Shown one piece after another: positions 35,421-43,727 of a stretch of 64,000 nucleotides of DNA. Every line of letters starts with the position of its first letter. Within the stretch, counting starts at the first letter, position 1. A model generated the notes under the pieces. The model did not search any database and was not told the DNA's origin. It worked only from the letters and a program-made list of their open reading frames with translations. The position numbers were made by a program, and so were the translations under genes. Origin of the DNA: Clostridium sp. SY8519 (GTDB taxonomy: Bacteria; Bacillota; Clostridia; Lachnospirales; Lachnospiraceae); NCBI RefSeq assembly GCF_000270305.1, contig NC_015737.1, positions 244,501-308,500 on the forward strand. Direction: 5' to 3'.

Positions 35421-37112
35421 TTATTTCCTGCTCAGTTCCAGCCAGAATTCCACACCGTCTTCGTGATTGATTACGCCGCATGCCTGATGCAGGGAGTCCA
35501 TGATCGCCTTTACGATGGACAGACCGATTCCGCTGCCCCCGTAGGCCCGGGTATGGGCTTTGTCGACCTTGTAAAACTTGATCCAGATCCGTTCCAGATC
35601 TTCTTCCGGAATCCTCGGCCCGGTATTAAACACGCTGATCCGGAGGATGTCATTTTCTTTCCGGGTATAAAAGATACGGATCTGTTTTTCTCCGTCACAG
35701 TGGTTGATTGCGTTGCTCATATAGTTGGTAATGACTTCCTCCACTTTGAACTCATCTCCCCAGACATATTCCGGTGTTTCACAGGAAAGCACCAGGGAGA
35801 TTCCCTGCTGATCCCGCAGGATTTTCGTGGAATTGGATACACCGCGGATCAGCTCGGTAATGTCAAAGCGTTCCATGTGGATCTGTTCATTGCCGAATTC
35901 CAGCTGATTCAGGGTCAGAAGTTTTTTTACCATCCGGTTCATCTTATCTGCTTCGTCAATAATCACTTCACAGTAAAATTCCCGGCTTTCCTGATCGTCA
36001 TTGACGCAGGCCTGCAGTCCTTCCGCATACCCCTGAATCAAGGCCAGCGGCGTCTTTAACTCATGGGACACATTGGATAAAAACTCTTTCCGCATCTCAT
36101 CGATCTCTGTCTTTCGCTCAATATCGGTCTGGAGTTCCGCGTTGGCGGACTTCAGTTCCGAAATGGTCTGTTCCAACCGGGAAGAAAGTACATTCATATG
36201 TTCTCCCAGCTGGTCGATCTCATTCCCTTCCGGTACCCTGCCGCCCATTTCCTCTGTTTTCCACTTTTTCAGCAGTCTGCCCGGTCTGACCCGCATGCGC
36301 TGTCTGCGCCATTCTCTGTCTTTCCAGGCATCCTTCCGATACTTGGTCTCAAAATCCAGATCCACCATCCGCTGAGAGATATCTGTCAGCACCCGGATCG
36401 GTCCGGTAATCCGGTTTGTCATAAACCAGGCGGCAATCACGCCTGCAAGAATTGCGACAATACCCGCAAAAATCAGAAAACGGTTGGAGATCGCCGCGCT
36501 TTCCCTGATGCTTGCCAGCGGCGTCTTGATCAGGACCTGTTCGCCCTCGGCTGAGGATAAATTTCCCGTCAGATACAGATACTTTTCTCCCAGACGCCTG
36601 TCATTTGCCCGGAGAATCGTGTAATAGTCTCCCTCATACAGGATATCTGTCTTGCCATTGTATTTCTGAAAAATAAAATCTTTAATATCTTTCTCTGCCA
36701 TGGAGGAATCCCGGGCACTGGTGAGCATTTTGCTGAAATCCGGGCTGACCACAACAATCGTCAGGTTGCCGTTGGACGTCAGCCGTTCAAAGACATCCGA
36801 ATATTTTTCATCAAAGATTTCGCCGTTTTCCGCTGCGTCTGAGAGTTCGCTGTAAGCGGATTTCAGTGTTTTCAGCTTCTGGGACTGATAATAGCTGCCA
36901 AGCACACTGAAATTCAGAAGCCAGCAGATCATGACCGCGCCGGCGATCAGCAGGCTGACAAGCAGGATCATCTCTCCCCGGATCGACAGACTGCGGAACC
37001 GTCCTCGAAGTCTCTGTCCCGGCTTCTTCCGCTGTTTTCTTTCATAGGTCACCCGGATTTTTTCTCTGTCCGGCGGCAGCGTCTCTTTTGTCTGCGGTTT
37101 ATTTCTTTTCAT
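35421..37112 (-). CDS. Sensor histidine kinase with a basic insertion in the HAMP region
   Basis: A 563-residue membrane kinase. After a basic N-terminus come a first membrane helix (about 47-70), an extracytoplasmic sensor domain (71-210), a second helix (about 212-232), HAMP, the dimerisation domain with phospho-accepting His350 in SHELKTPL, and a HATPase domain with N box NYMSNAINH and a G2-type GGSGIGLS. The HAMP domain is split by about 38 residues rich in Arg, Lys and Trp (about 259-296). The start ATG at 37112 overlaps the end of the response regulator gene by 14 bases. The signal is unknown; the P-type ATPase and his genes are its only neighbours. Confidence 0.9.
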   Translation of the reverse strand: MKRNKPQTKETLPPDREKIRVTYERKQRKKPGQRLRGRFRSLSIRGEMILLVSLLIAGAVMICWLLNFSVLGSYYQSQKLKTLKSAYSELSDAAENGEIFDEKYSDVFERLTSNGNLTIVVVSPDFSKMLTSARDSSMAEKDIKDFIFQKYNGKTDILYEGDYYTILRANDRRLGEKYLYLTGNLSSAEGEQVLIKTPLASIRESAAISNRFLIFAGIVAILAGVIAAWFMTNRITGPIRVLTDISQRMVDLDFETKYRKDAWKDREWRRQRMRVRPGRLLKKWKTEEMGGRVPEGNEIDQLGEHMNVLSSRLEQTISELKSANAELQTDIERKTEIDEMRKEFLSNVSHELKTPLALIQGYAEGLQACVNDDQESREFYCEVIIDEADKMNRMVKKLLTLNQLEFGNEQIHMERFDITELIRGVSNSTKILRDQQGISLVLSCETPEYVWGDEFKVEEVITNYMSNAINHCDGEKQIRIFYTRKENDILRISVFNTGPRIPEEDLERIWIKFYKVDKAHTRAYGGSGIGLSIVKAIMDSLHQACGVINHEDGVEFWLELSRK

Positions 37113-37794
37113 GCTGTTCCGCTGCCTCAAATTTATAACCCATACCCCAGATGGTTTTGATGTATGTTCCCTTTTCCCCCATTTTATTTCTCAGTTTTTT
37201 CACATGGGTGTCAATGGTTCTGGCATCGCCGAAGTAATCGTAATTCCATACGGAATTCAGGATCTTTTCCCTGGACAGGGCAATGCCCGCATTTTCCATA
37301 AAATAGGTCAGAAGTTCAAATTCTTTAAAGCTCATATCCACCGTCTGCCCGTCAATTGTCACGGTATGGGCGGCCTTGTTCAGAACAATTCCGCCGGCTT
37401 CCAGCGTCTCATCCGGGTCCAGTTTGTTGGATCTGCGCAGCAGCGCGGATACCCGCGCCACAAGGATCTTCGGGCTGAAGGGCTTGGAGATATATTCATC
37501 CGCTCCCATGTCAAATCCGTTCAGCTCATCGCTCTCGTCGCCTTTGGCCGTCAGCATGATAATCGGCACTTTGGAGGATTCGCGAATTTCCCGGCAGACG
37601 CCCCAGCCGTCAATCTTCGGCATCATAATATCCAGAATCACCAACGCGATATCTTTTTCCGAATAGAAAAGATCCAGTGCTTCCTCGCCGTCACCGGCTT
37701 CTATGACCTCAAAATTGCTCCGCACAAGAAAATCCCGCACCAGTTTTCGCATTCTGGCTTCGTCATCTACGACTAATATCTTTAATTTATCCAT
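37099..37794 (-). CDS. OmpR-family response regulator
   Basis: A 231-residue two-domain regulator. The receiver domain has the acidic pocket VVDDEAR, the phospho-acceptor Asp in LVILDIMMP, Thr in MLTAKG and Lys in SKPF. The C-terminal winged helix has SFKEFELLTYFMENAG and the recognition part DARTIDTHVKKLRNKMG, ending with IKTIWGMGYKFE. The ATG at 37794 (AAAGG upstream) gives the standard N-terminus even though the frame is open 30 codons more. It is co-transcribed with the overlapping kinase gene. Confidence 0.95.
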   Translation of the reverse strand: MDKLKILVVDDEARMRKLVRDFLVRSNFEVIEAGDGEEALDLFYSEKDIALVILDIMMPKIDGWGVCREIRESSKVPIIMLTAKGDESDELNGFDMGADEYISKPFSPKILVARVSALLRRSNKLDPDETLEAGGIVLNKAAHTVTIDGQTVDMSFKEFELLTYFMENAGIALSREKILNSVWNYDYFGDARTIDTHVKKLRNKMGEKGTYIKTIWGMGYKFEAAEQHEKK

Positions 37795-37829
37795 GTTTGC
37801 CTTTCCTTTCTTCCCGGTTTCCCCTGGAA

Positions 37830-37860
37830 CTCTGCTATAATACCACAATTCTATGACTGA
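37830..37860 (-). promoter_or_regulatory. Promoter of the two-component genes
   Basis: An extended -10, TGGTATTAT, lies about 40-50 bases before the response regulator start on the minus strand. The -35 region has no good match. Confidence 0.5.
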
Positions 37861-37880
37861 ACTGTGTTCTCCCCAGTCTG

Positions 37881-40268
37881 TCATCCGCGGCCGAACCGTT
37901 CTTTCAGAAGTTTTATAAGAAGATCCAGTTTTTCAGCTGCCAGGCTGAAATACCTGAGAATGGGCTCAGTTGTAATCGCAAATATGATAAACAGCATCAG
38001 GCACTTAGCCGAAATGGATGTAATGCCGAAGAATTCCGGAAACAGCCACATGGAAATCACCCAGCCGAATACCAGGGCCAGCAGTGTAAGCAGATGCTGC
38101 TTTTTCTTCATGTCCATGATTCGGATCAGAATCATAAATCCTACAATGGCCACAATAATGCTGCAGGATGTGGAAAGACTGCTGCTGTCCAGATGGAAGA
38201 CCTGGGCAAAAATCACCAGTCCGCTGACCACAAGGAAATCCGTGATTCCGGCCGGAAGGGACTTCAGCAGAATATTGTGCAGAAACCCGCCCCGGATGGG
38301 CTCGTGATTCGGCTCCAGTGCCAGGACAAAAGATGGGATTCCAATGGTAAACAGACTGATCAGTGTGATCTGCGAAGGATTCAGCGGATAATTCAGCATC
38401 AGAATCACGGAAAAAACTGCTAACAGCAGAGAAAAAATATTTTTCACCAGATACAGACTGGCGGCCCGCTGGATATTATTCACCACACGGCGGCCTTCAT
38501 CCACAATCGAAGGCATATGGGAAAAATCCGAATCCAGCAGTACCAGCTGGGCGGCCTGGGATGCCGCTTCCGCGCCGGAAGCCATGGCGATGCTGCAGTC
38601 GGACTGTTTCATGGCGATGATATCATTCACACCGTCGCCGGTCATGGCAACCTTTTTGCCGCTGCGCTGAATCGCGGCTACCAGTTTTTTCTTCTGTTCC
38701 GGCGCCACACGGCCGAATACGGTATATTTGGAGGCGGCTGCGATCAGTTCGCCCTCATTGCGAAACGCGGAAGCATCCGCGTACTTCTCCGCGCCTTCGA
38801 TGCCCGCCCGCCGGGCTACCTGGGATACGGTCAGGGGATTATCTCCGGAAATCACCTTTACTGCCACGCCCTGCTGCCGGAAATAACGGAAGGTATCCGG
38901 CGCGCCCCTGCGGATGGGGTTTTCCAGCGCGATCAGCGCCAGAGGCAGAATCTCCCGCTGCGTTCCCTCCGGATCATTCAGCCCTTCGCCGGCGGGCAGA
39001 TAGGGATACAGAGCAAATGCCAGAACACGCCGGCCGGCAGATGCCTCCTGGTTCAGTATGTCCTGAAACTCCCCGCAGCGGCTGCCCAGCACATACTCCG
39101 GCGCGCCAAAGACATAATTGGCCTCTCCCATCCTGGCGGCTGAATACTTGTATTTCGAAGAAAAGGGACAGGTCTGCGACGCCCTGCGCCCGCTCGCCTT
39201 GGAAAAATATGCCCGGACCGCACGCATGGTATCATTTTCATCCTGCATGGAAGCCGCATAGTCGGCAAGAAGCACCTGCAGGTCGGTATCTTTGATTTTC
39301 GGATATAAGGAATGGCAGGCAGAGACTTTCATGTCTTTCTCTGTAATGGTGCCGGTCTTGTCCACACAAAGCACATCCACCCGGGCCAGGGTTTCGATGC
39401 ATTTCAGGTCGTGTACCAGCACCTGACCGGCAGCCAGCTTCATTGCGCTCAGTGCCAGGGCCACGCTGGTGGTCAGATAGATTCCCTCCGGAATCATGCC
39501 GATCAGCGCGGCCACTGTGCCGGTAACATTTTCGGAAAAGCCCAGGCCGGAAATCTTCATCTGCTCCACAAACAGAATGATGCCCAGCGGAATAATCAGT
39601 ATGCCGAAAAACTTCAGCATTTTATCCAGTGTCCGCAGGATCTCCGACTGCTCCTCCTGGTTCATCTGCGTCGCTTCCATCGTCAGCCGGGCCGCATAGG
39701 TCGCCTCGGAAACGGCGGTGACTTCTGCTACGCACGCACCGGAAATGATGATACTGCCGGCCAGGAGTCCGTCTCCCGGATTCTTGGGAATTTCGTCGGA
39801 TTCGCCGGTAAGAATGGATTCGTTGACATGCAGGGAACCCTTCACCAGACGGCAGTCCGCCGGAATCTGCATCCCGGATTTCAGGACCACCGATTCGCCC
39901 AGTACGATATGGGTGGAACGGATCTCTCCGACTTTTCCGTCACGGATCACGGTGACCTGCGGTTCTGTCATCAGGTTCATACGGTCCAGCACTTGTTTGG
40001 AGCGCAGTTCCTGAAAAATGCCAATGGCGGAATTGGCCGCAATGATCAGCAGAAAGCTCAGATCGGAGAAGGCTCCCGCAATCACCAGCAGAATGGCCAG
40101 AACCACAAATACCATATTAAAATAGGTCAGGAGATTGGATTTGATAATCTCCCGGACACTCTTTGTTCCGTTTTCACAGCGGGAATTCACTTCCCCCTGT
40201 TCCACATGTTTTCGTACCTGCTCAGCCGTCAGGCCAAGGCAGCCTTCTGTAATATTTCTTTCATTCAT
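37881..40268 (-). CDS. Cation-transporting P-type ATPase, CtpE-like
   Basis: A P-type ATPase of 795 residues. The actuator loop has LTGESDEIPK, helix M4 has GMIPEGI, the phosphorylation site is CVDKTGTIT, and the hinge is MTGDGVNDIIAMKQSDC; about ten membrane helices are present. The M4 sequence and the following LTTSVALALSAMKLAAGQVLVHDLKCIETLARVD pattern resemble mycobacterial CtpE (a calcium-uptake type) more than SERCA-like or MgtA pumps. The ion is inferred, not shown. The ATG at 40268 lies seven bases after a consensus -10 box, so the mRNA may have almost no leader; a GAGGGG sits too close to the ATG to be a normal ribosome binding site. Confidence 0.9.
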   Translation of the reverse strand: MNERNITEGCLGLTAEQVRKHVEQGEVNSRCENGTKSVREIIKSNLLTYFNMVFVVLAILLVIAGAFSDLSFLLIIAANSAIGIFQELRSKQVLDRMNLMTEPQVTVIRDGKVGEIRSTHIVLGESVVLKSGMQIPADCRLVKGSLHVNESILTGESDEIPKNPGDGLLAGSIIISGACVAEVTAVSEATYAARLTMEATQMNQEEQSEILRTLDKMLKFFGILIIPLGIILFVEQMKISGLGFSENVTGTVAALIGMIPEGIYLTTSVALALSAMKLAAGQVLVHDLKCIETLARVDVLCVDKTGTITEKDMKVSACHSLYPKIKDTDLQVLLADYAASMQDENDTMRAVRAYFSKASGRRASQTCPFSSKYKYSAARMGEANYVFGAPEYVLGSRCGEFQDILNQEASAGRRVLAFALYPYLPAGEGLNDPEGTQREILPLALIALENPIRRGAPDTFRYFRQQGVAVKVISGDNPLTVSQVARRAGIEGAEKYADASAFRNEGELIAAASKYTVFGRVAPEQKKKLVAAIQRSGKKVAMTGDGVNDIIAMKQSDCSIAMASGAEAASQAAQLVLLDSDFSHMPSIVDEGRRVVNNIQRAASLYLVKNIFSLLLAVFSVILMLNYPLNPSQITLISLFTIGIPSFVLALEPNHEPIRGGFLHNILLKSLPAGITDFLVVSGLVIFAQVFHLDSSSLSTSCSIIVAIVGFMILIRIMDMKKKQHLLTLLALVFGWVISMWLFPEFFGITSISAKCLMLFIIFAITTEPILRYFSLAAEKLDLLIKLLKERFGRG

Positions 40269-40275
40269 GCCCCTC

Positions 40276-40304
40276 ATTGTAACGTCACAGTCAGGAGGCG
40301 TCAA
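40276..40304 (-). promoter_or_regulatory. P-type ATPase promoter, predicted leaderless
   Basis: TTGACG (40299-40304), 17 bases and TACAAT (40276-40281) on the minus strand. The spacer and -10 contain a near-palindrome TGTgACGTtACA that could be an operator. The start codon follows seven bases after the -10. Confidence 0.6.
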
Positions 40305-40315
40305 GAATACCGGGG

Positions 40316-40370
40316 AAAAAAGAAGGCGCAGGCCGGATCGGAATGTCCCCATTCCGGTCCGGTCTGCGCC
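40316..40370 (-). terminator. Terminator after the nitroreductase gene
   Basis: On the minus strand a GC-rich stem beginning GGCGCAGACCGGACCGGAAT, with its complement, is followed by TTCTTTTTTCC. Confidence 0.8.
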
Positions 40371-40420
40371 CCGGTTCCCGAAAGCGCGCCAGACGTGGCT
40401 TTTGGTGCGGATCCAGCCGT

Positions 40421-40942
40421 TTATTTCAGATAAGATACGGCAATCCGTTCTGCCGGAATTTCCCGGCTGCTGTAGGTTTCGGTGGTCTGACCCACCGCGA
40501 TGCCGCCATAAGGCTTAAAGCCTTCCGGCAGATGCAGGCGGGCCAGCAGGTCCCCATTCTGATTCAGTCCGGCGACCGCGCCGTAGATATCCACCTGGCC
40601 GACGCCCTGTTCCACGGCCTCCAGTGCCATATTGTGAATAATCATCGCCGCATTGGCGCTGGGTACATTTCCTTCCTCTTTTCCGGATACCAGAATCAGG
40701 GTGGGCGCGCCGTACAGCGGATGCAGCGACGGATCTCCGAAGAATTCCGCGCCATTGGCATCGATCGCTTTTAACAGTTCTTTCTCTGTAATTACGGTCA
40801 GCTGGTAGCAGTCGTATTTGCCCATGCCTACCGGCGCCTCGTTTGCCGCCTTCAGAATCGCTTTCAGCTGTGCTTCTGTCACCGGTTCGCCTGTGTATGT
40901 GCGGATTGATTTTCTGTTGTTGATTGCCTGTGATACATCCAT
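40421..40942 (-). CDS. Nitroreductase family protein
   Basis: A 173-residue FMN-dependent oxidoreductase of the nitroreductase fold. It begins with the typical INNRKSIRTYTGEPVTEAQLKAILKAANEAP, in which the Arg and Ser residues contact FMN phosphate, and has a C-terminal FKPYGGIAVGQ block. Substrates of this family range from nitro compounds to flavins, quinones and enoates; none can be assigned. AAGGAGG lies before the ATG. It follows the SnoaL-like gene by 40 bases. Confidence 0.88.
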   Translation of the reverse strand: MDVSQAINNRKSIRTYTGEPVTEAQLKAILKAANEAPVGMGKYDCYQLTVITEKELLKAIDANGAEFFGDPSLHPLYGAPTLILVSGKEEGNVPSANAAMIIHNMALEAVEQGVGQVDIYGAVAGLNQNGDLLARLHLPEGFKPYGGIAVGQTTETYSSREIPAERIAVSYLK

Positions 40943-40982
40943 GGATTGCTTCCTCCTTCTTACAAACGCAATGCTTTATTCA

Positions 40983-41351
40983 TTAAAACAGTCCGTTTGC
41001 ATGCACCGGCACCACTTTGCCGATATCATGCTCCACACTGTCCCAATGCTCTGCCAGTTTGCCGTCCTGAATCCGGTACAGATCAAAGACCTTGTTCTCC
41101 ATTCCGTTGGCCCCCATGGTGCACTTGAAAAATACGCACACCAGGTCCCCGTCTTCCAGAATCTGCTTGATTTCCATATGGGGCTTCATGGCCAGGAATT
41201 TTTCGCAGAATTTCAGGAACCCCTGTTTTCCTGTTTCAGCCACGGCATTGTGCTGAATATAGTCATCTCTCATGTAGGTGTCAATATTGGACACATCCCA
41301 CCGGTTGAATACTTCGTCATAAAACTTCAGGACCAGTTCCTTATTCGTCAT
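40983..41351 (-). CDS. SnoaL-like (NTF2-fold) protein
   Basis: A 122-residue single-domain protein with the cone-shaped NTF2 fold pattern: helix KELVLKFYDEVFNRWDVS, then YMRDDYIQHN (typical SnoaL YIQHNP motif), and strands with VFDLYRIQDGKLAEHWD. This fold is used by polyketide cyclases, isomerases and many small-molecule binding proteins; no specific reaction is implied. AAAGGA precedes the ATG. It sits between the secreted Ig-like protein and the nitroreductase, and the three genes may form one transcript. Confidence 0.85.
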   Translation of the reverse strand: MTNKELVLKFYDEVFNRWDVSNIDTYMRDDYIQHNAVAETGKQGFLKFCEKFLAMKPHMEIKQILEDGDLVCVFFKCTMGANGMENKVFDLYRIQDGKLAEHWDSVEHDIGKVVPVHANGLF

Positions 41352-41368
41352 CTGCTTTTTCCTTTCTT

Positions 41369-42064
41369 CTATCTGGATTTCACCGCCTTCACGGTGCTGT
41401 AGTTGCTGTAATAATTATGTCCCTTATAACGGACGTAGGACCGCATGCGCAGATAATAGGTATGTCCGCGCAGAAATCCGTTCCACCAGGCGGTATCCGT
41501 ATATTGATTTTTCCCCCGTTTATTCCGGTAGCTTTTGCTGTAGGCCAAGCTGGTCAGCTTTTTGTTTCGGTAGATCTCTATCCGATAGCCTGTCACGGTT
41601 TTGTCATATTTCCAGCTGGCTTTGATCTGCTTCTTCTCCGGGGAACGGACAGATTTCCAGCGGACGGCTTTCGGCACGACATCCACTGTCACCCGGACGG
41701 GAAGGGCTTCCCTGTACCGGGACGTGGCGCCGCAGCTGACGGTGATCACGGTCCTGCCATATCGCTTTACGTTCACCTTTCCTTTGGAGGATACCGAAGC
41801 AACCTTCGGGTCACTGGAATGGTAACGCAGTTTTCCATTGCCCGTGGAAGCGGCCTTCAGGCTGAAATCTTTGCTGGTTCTCAATTTGCGGTAAGATCTC
41901 CGGGAAATCCGTATGGTCTGCGCTTCCTTCACCGGCGCCTGCGAAACGGTCCGGCTGCTGTCCGACGGCAGCGGCTGCCCGGAGGGCTCTGCCGCAAAAA
42001 GGCAGGCCGGGCTTACAGCGGCAGTCAGTGTACATATTCCAAGGGCGGCAATTATCTTTTTCAT
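41369..42064 (-). CDS. Secreted protein with a bacterial Ig-like and a fibronectin III-like domain
   Basis: A 231-residue exported protein. It has a signal peptide (basic start, hydrophobic 3-22, likely cleavage after an AxA-like FAA near residue 25), then a Ser/Pro linker. A BIG2-like Ig domain (about 48-130) with LRYHSSDPKVASVSSKGKVNV follows, and a second beta domain (about 133-230) like fibronectin III, with WKYDKTVTGYRIEIYRNKK and YYLRMRSYVRYKG. Such proteins in Clostridia are surface or matrix components, often with cell-wall-binding partners; there is no anchor motif here. It is strongly basic. Confidence 0.8.
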   Translation of the reverse strand: MKKIIAALGICTLTAAVSPACLFAAEPSGQPLPSDSSRTVSQAPVKEAQTIRISRRSYRKLRTSKDFSLKAASTGNGKLRYHSSDPKVASVSSKGKVNVKRYGRTVITVSCGATSRYREALPVRVTVDVVPKAVRWKSVRSPEKKQIKASWKYDKTVTGYRIEIYRNKKLTSLAYSKSYRNKRGKNQYTDTAWWNGFLRGHTYYLRMRSYVRYKGHNYYSNYSTVKAVKSR

Positions 42065-42150
42065 ATTCTCTGATTCCTCTCTGGCATTCCCTGCTGCAGC
42101 CGTGCCCGGAAGGCAATCTGCAGGATTGTGTCTGCAAATCCCGGGATTCC

Positions 42151-43431
42151 CTACAGATCTTTAAAGTGGAAGTGTTTTTTCCCTGTGGCATACGCGTCCA
42201 CAGTCTGTCCGCTGCCGAACAGCTTGTATTTGTATGTGACAAGACCTTCCAGACCCACTGGTCCCCTGGCATGCAGCTTGCTGGTGCTGATTCCCACTTC
42301 CGCGCCGAATCCGTAACGGTATCCGTCCGCAAACCGTGTGGAACAGTTCTGATATACGCCGGCAGAATCCACTAGCTGCATAAACCGGGCAGCTGTCTCA
42401 CTGTTTTCCGTCATAATCGCGTCCGTATGATGGGAACCGTAACGGTTGATATGCCGGATCGCCTCATCCGCATCATCCACAAGCCTGACGGAAATCATCA
42501 GGCTCAGGTATTCCGTGGAAAAGTCCTCTTCCGAAGCCGAATCGCAGGAAATGATCTTCTGTACTTCTTCGGTTCCGCGGATTGTCACATGCTGCGCATC
42601 GTAGGCTTCTTTCAGCCGGGGCAGGAATTTCTCCGCAATCGCCCGGTGCACCAGCAGTGTCTCTGCCGCGTTGCAGGCTGCTGTATACTGAACCTTGGCG
42701 TCTACAACCGCCGGAAGAATTTTATCAATATCCGCGTCCTTATCCACATAGATATGGCAGATGCCGTCGGCATGCCCCATGACCGGAATCCTGGTGTGAT
42801 TCATGATATACTGCACAAACGCGTTGGATCCTCTTGGGATCAGAAGATCCACATATCTGTCGCACTCCAGAAGCTCCCGGATCTCTTCCCGGGCTTCGAT
42901 CTGGTACAGACAGTCCGCCGGAAGTCCTGCCCCGGAGGCTGCCTCATGAATGATCGAAAAAAGGGTCTTGTTGGTATGCAGCGTCTCACTGCCTCCCTTT
43001 AACAGCGCGCAGTTGCCGCTTTTCATACACAGCGTGGAAATCTGCACCAGGGCATCGGGCCTTGCCTCAAAAATCACGCCGATCACACCGATCGGGCAGG
43101 TTTCCCGGACTAGCCGCAGCCCCTCATCCAGTTCCCGGTTCAGCAGAATGCGTCCGGTGGGATCCGGCAGGCCGATCAGGTCTGTAATCCCCTGGATCAC
43201 ATCCGCAAGCTTATGTTCGTCAAATTTCAGCCGTTTAATAATCGCCGGAGCGACCCCGGTTTCCTCTGCCGCCTGCATATCCAGACGATTGGCGGAAAAA
43301 ATCTCCTCTTTGTGGGCTGTCAGTGCCTCCCGGACCGCCTGCAGGGCTTCGTTGCGCAGCTGCGCGGGTGTGGCTGCCATAATCGGGCTGTCCAGCTTCA
43401 TCTGCGCGGCGGTATCTTTTATTTTACTCAT
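42151..43431 (-). CDS. proA: Glutamate-5-semialdehyde dehydrogenase (gamma-glutamyl phosphate reductase)
   Basis: The NADPH-dependent enzyme of the second step of proline synthesis. The 426-residue protein has the family blocks PIGVIGVIFEARPDA, LKGGSETLHTN, LIPRGSNAFV, VMGHADGICHIYVD, the catalytic Cys in YTAACNAAETLLVH and the C-terminal FGAEVGISTSKLHARGPVGLEGL. The frame is open 18 codons upstream, but the ATG at 43431 has GGAGAG eight bases ahead. proB is not adjacent, unlike the usual proBA pair. It is divergent from the proline transporter gene putP, across a repeat-rich intergenic region. Confidence 0.97.
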   Translation of the reverse strand: MSKIKDTAAQMKLDSPIMAATPAQLRNEALQAVREALTAHKEEIFSANRLDMQAAEETGVAPAIIKRLKFDEHKLADVIQGITDLIGLPDPTGRILLNRELDEGLRLVRETCPIGVIGVIFEARPDALVQISTLCMKSGNCALLKGGSETLHTNKTLFSIIHEAASGAGLPADCLYQIEAREEIRELLECDRYVDLLIPRGSNAFVQYIMNHTRIPVMGHADGICHIYVDKDADIDKILPAVVDAKVQYTAACNAAETLLVHRAIAEKFLPRLKEAYDAQHVTIRGTEEVQKIISCDSASEEDFSTEYLSLMISVRLVDDADEAIRHINRYGSHHTDAIMTENSETAARFMQLVDSAGVYQNCSTRFADGYRYGFGAEVGISTSKLHARGPVGLEGLVTYKYKLFGSGQTVDAYATGKKHFHFKDL

Positions 43432-43487
43432 GGTTTCTGCTCTCCGTTCTGCATCCGCGGGACGCCCGGCACGCCTGGCTCCCACGG

Positions 43488-43621
43488 TTCCTTATACTTA
43501 CTGTGGATTAAGAAAATCCTTATGCTGTAGATTCCGTAAATCCTTATGCTGTGGATCCAGTAAATAGTACTATATTTTCCATTCAATGACCATATATCCT
43601 GTAAATTTTACTATATTTTCC
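43488..43621. repeat. Imperfect repeat array between proA and putP
   Basis: Two 24-base tandem copies (43514-43537, 43538-43561) with AAATCCTTATGCTGT and a weaker third copy ahead of them are followed by two 26-base copies of ATCCnGTAAAT..ACTATATTTTCC (43555-43580, 43596-43621; 23 of 26 identical). Confidence 0.7.
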
Positions 43622-43654
43622 AGATATTGACAATTCCCTGCATGCAACTGGAAA

Positions 43655-43683
43655 TTGCCTATTTTTCCCTGCTATGGTAAAAT
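43655..43683 (+). promoter_or_regulatory. putP promoter
   Basis: TTGCCT (43655-43660), 17 bases and TAAAAT (43678-43683) with an extended TG on the plus strand. Confidence 0.6.
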
Positions 43684-43727
43684 AGTCCCGTTATTCTATA
43701 ATTCAAAAAGGGAGAGGAACTTAAATT

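Noticed and set aside
34771-40268. P-type ATPase, two-component system and hisHF as one functional system
   Set aside because: The ATPase and the regulator have separate promoters, and nothing in the sequence links the sensor to an ion or to histidine; adjacency alone is weak.
43488-43621. Possible CRISPR array
   Set aside because: Only two or three imperfect tandem copies, no unique spacers of equal length and no cas gene.
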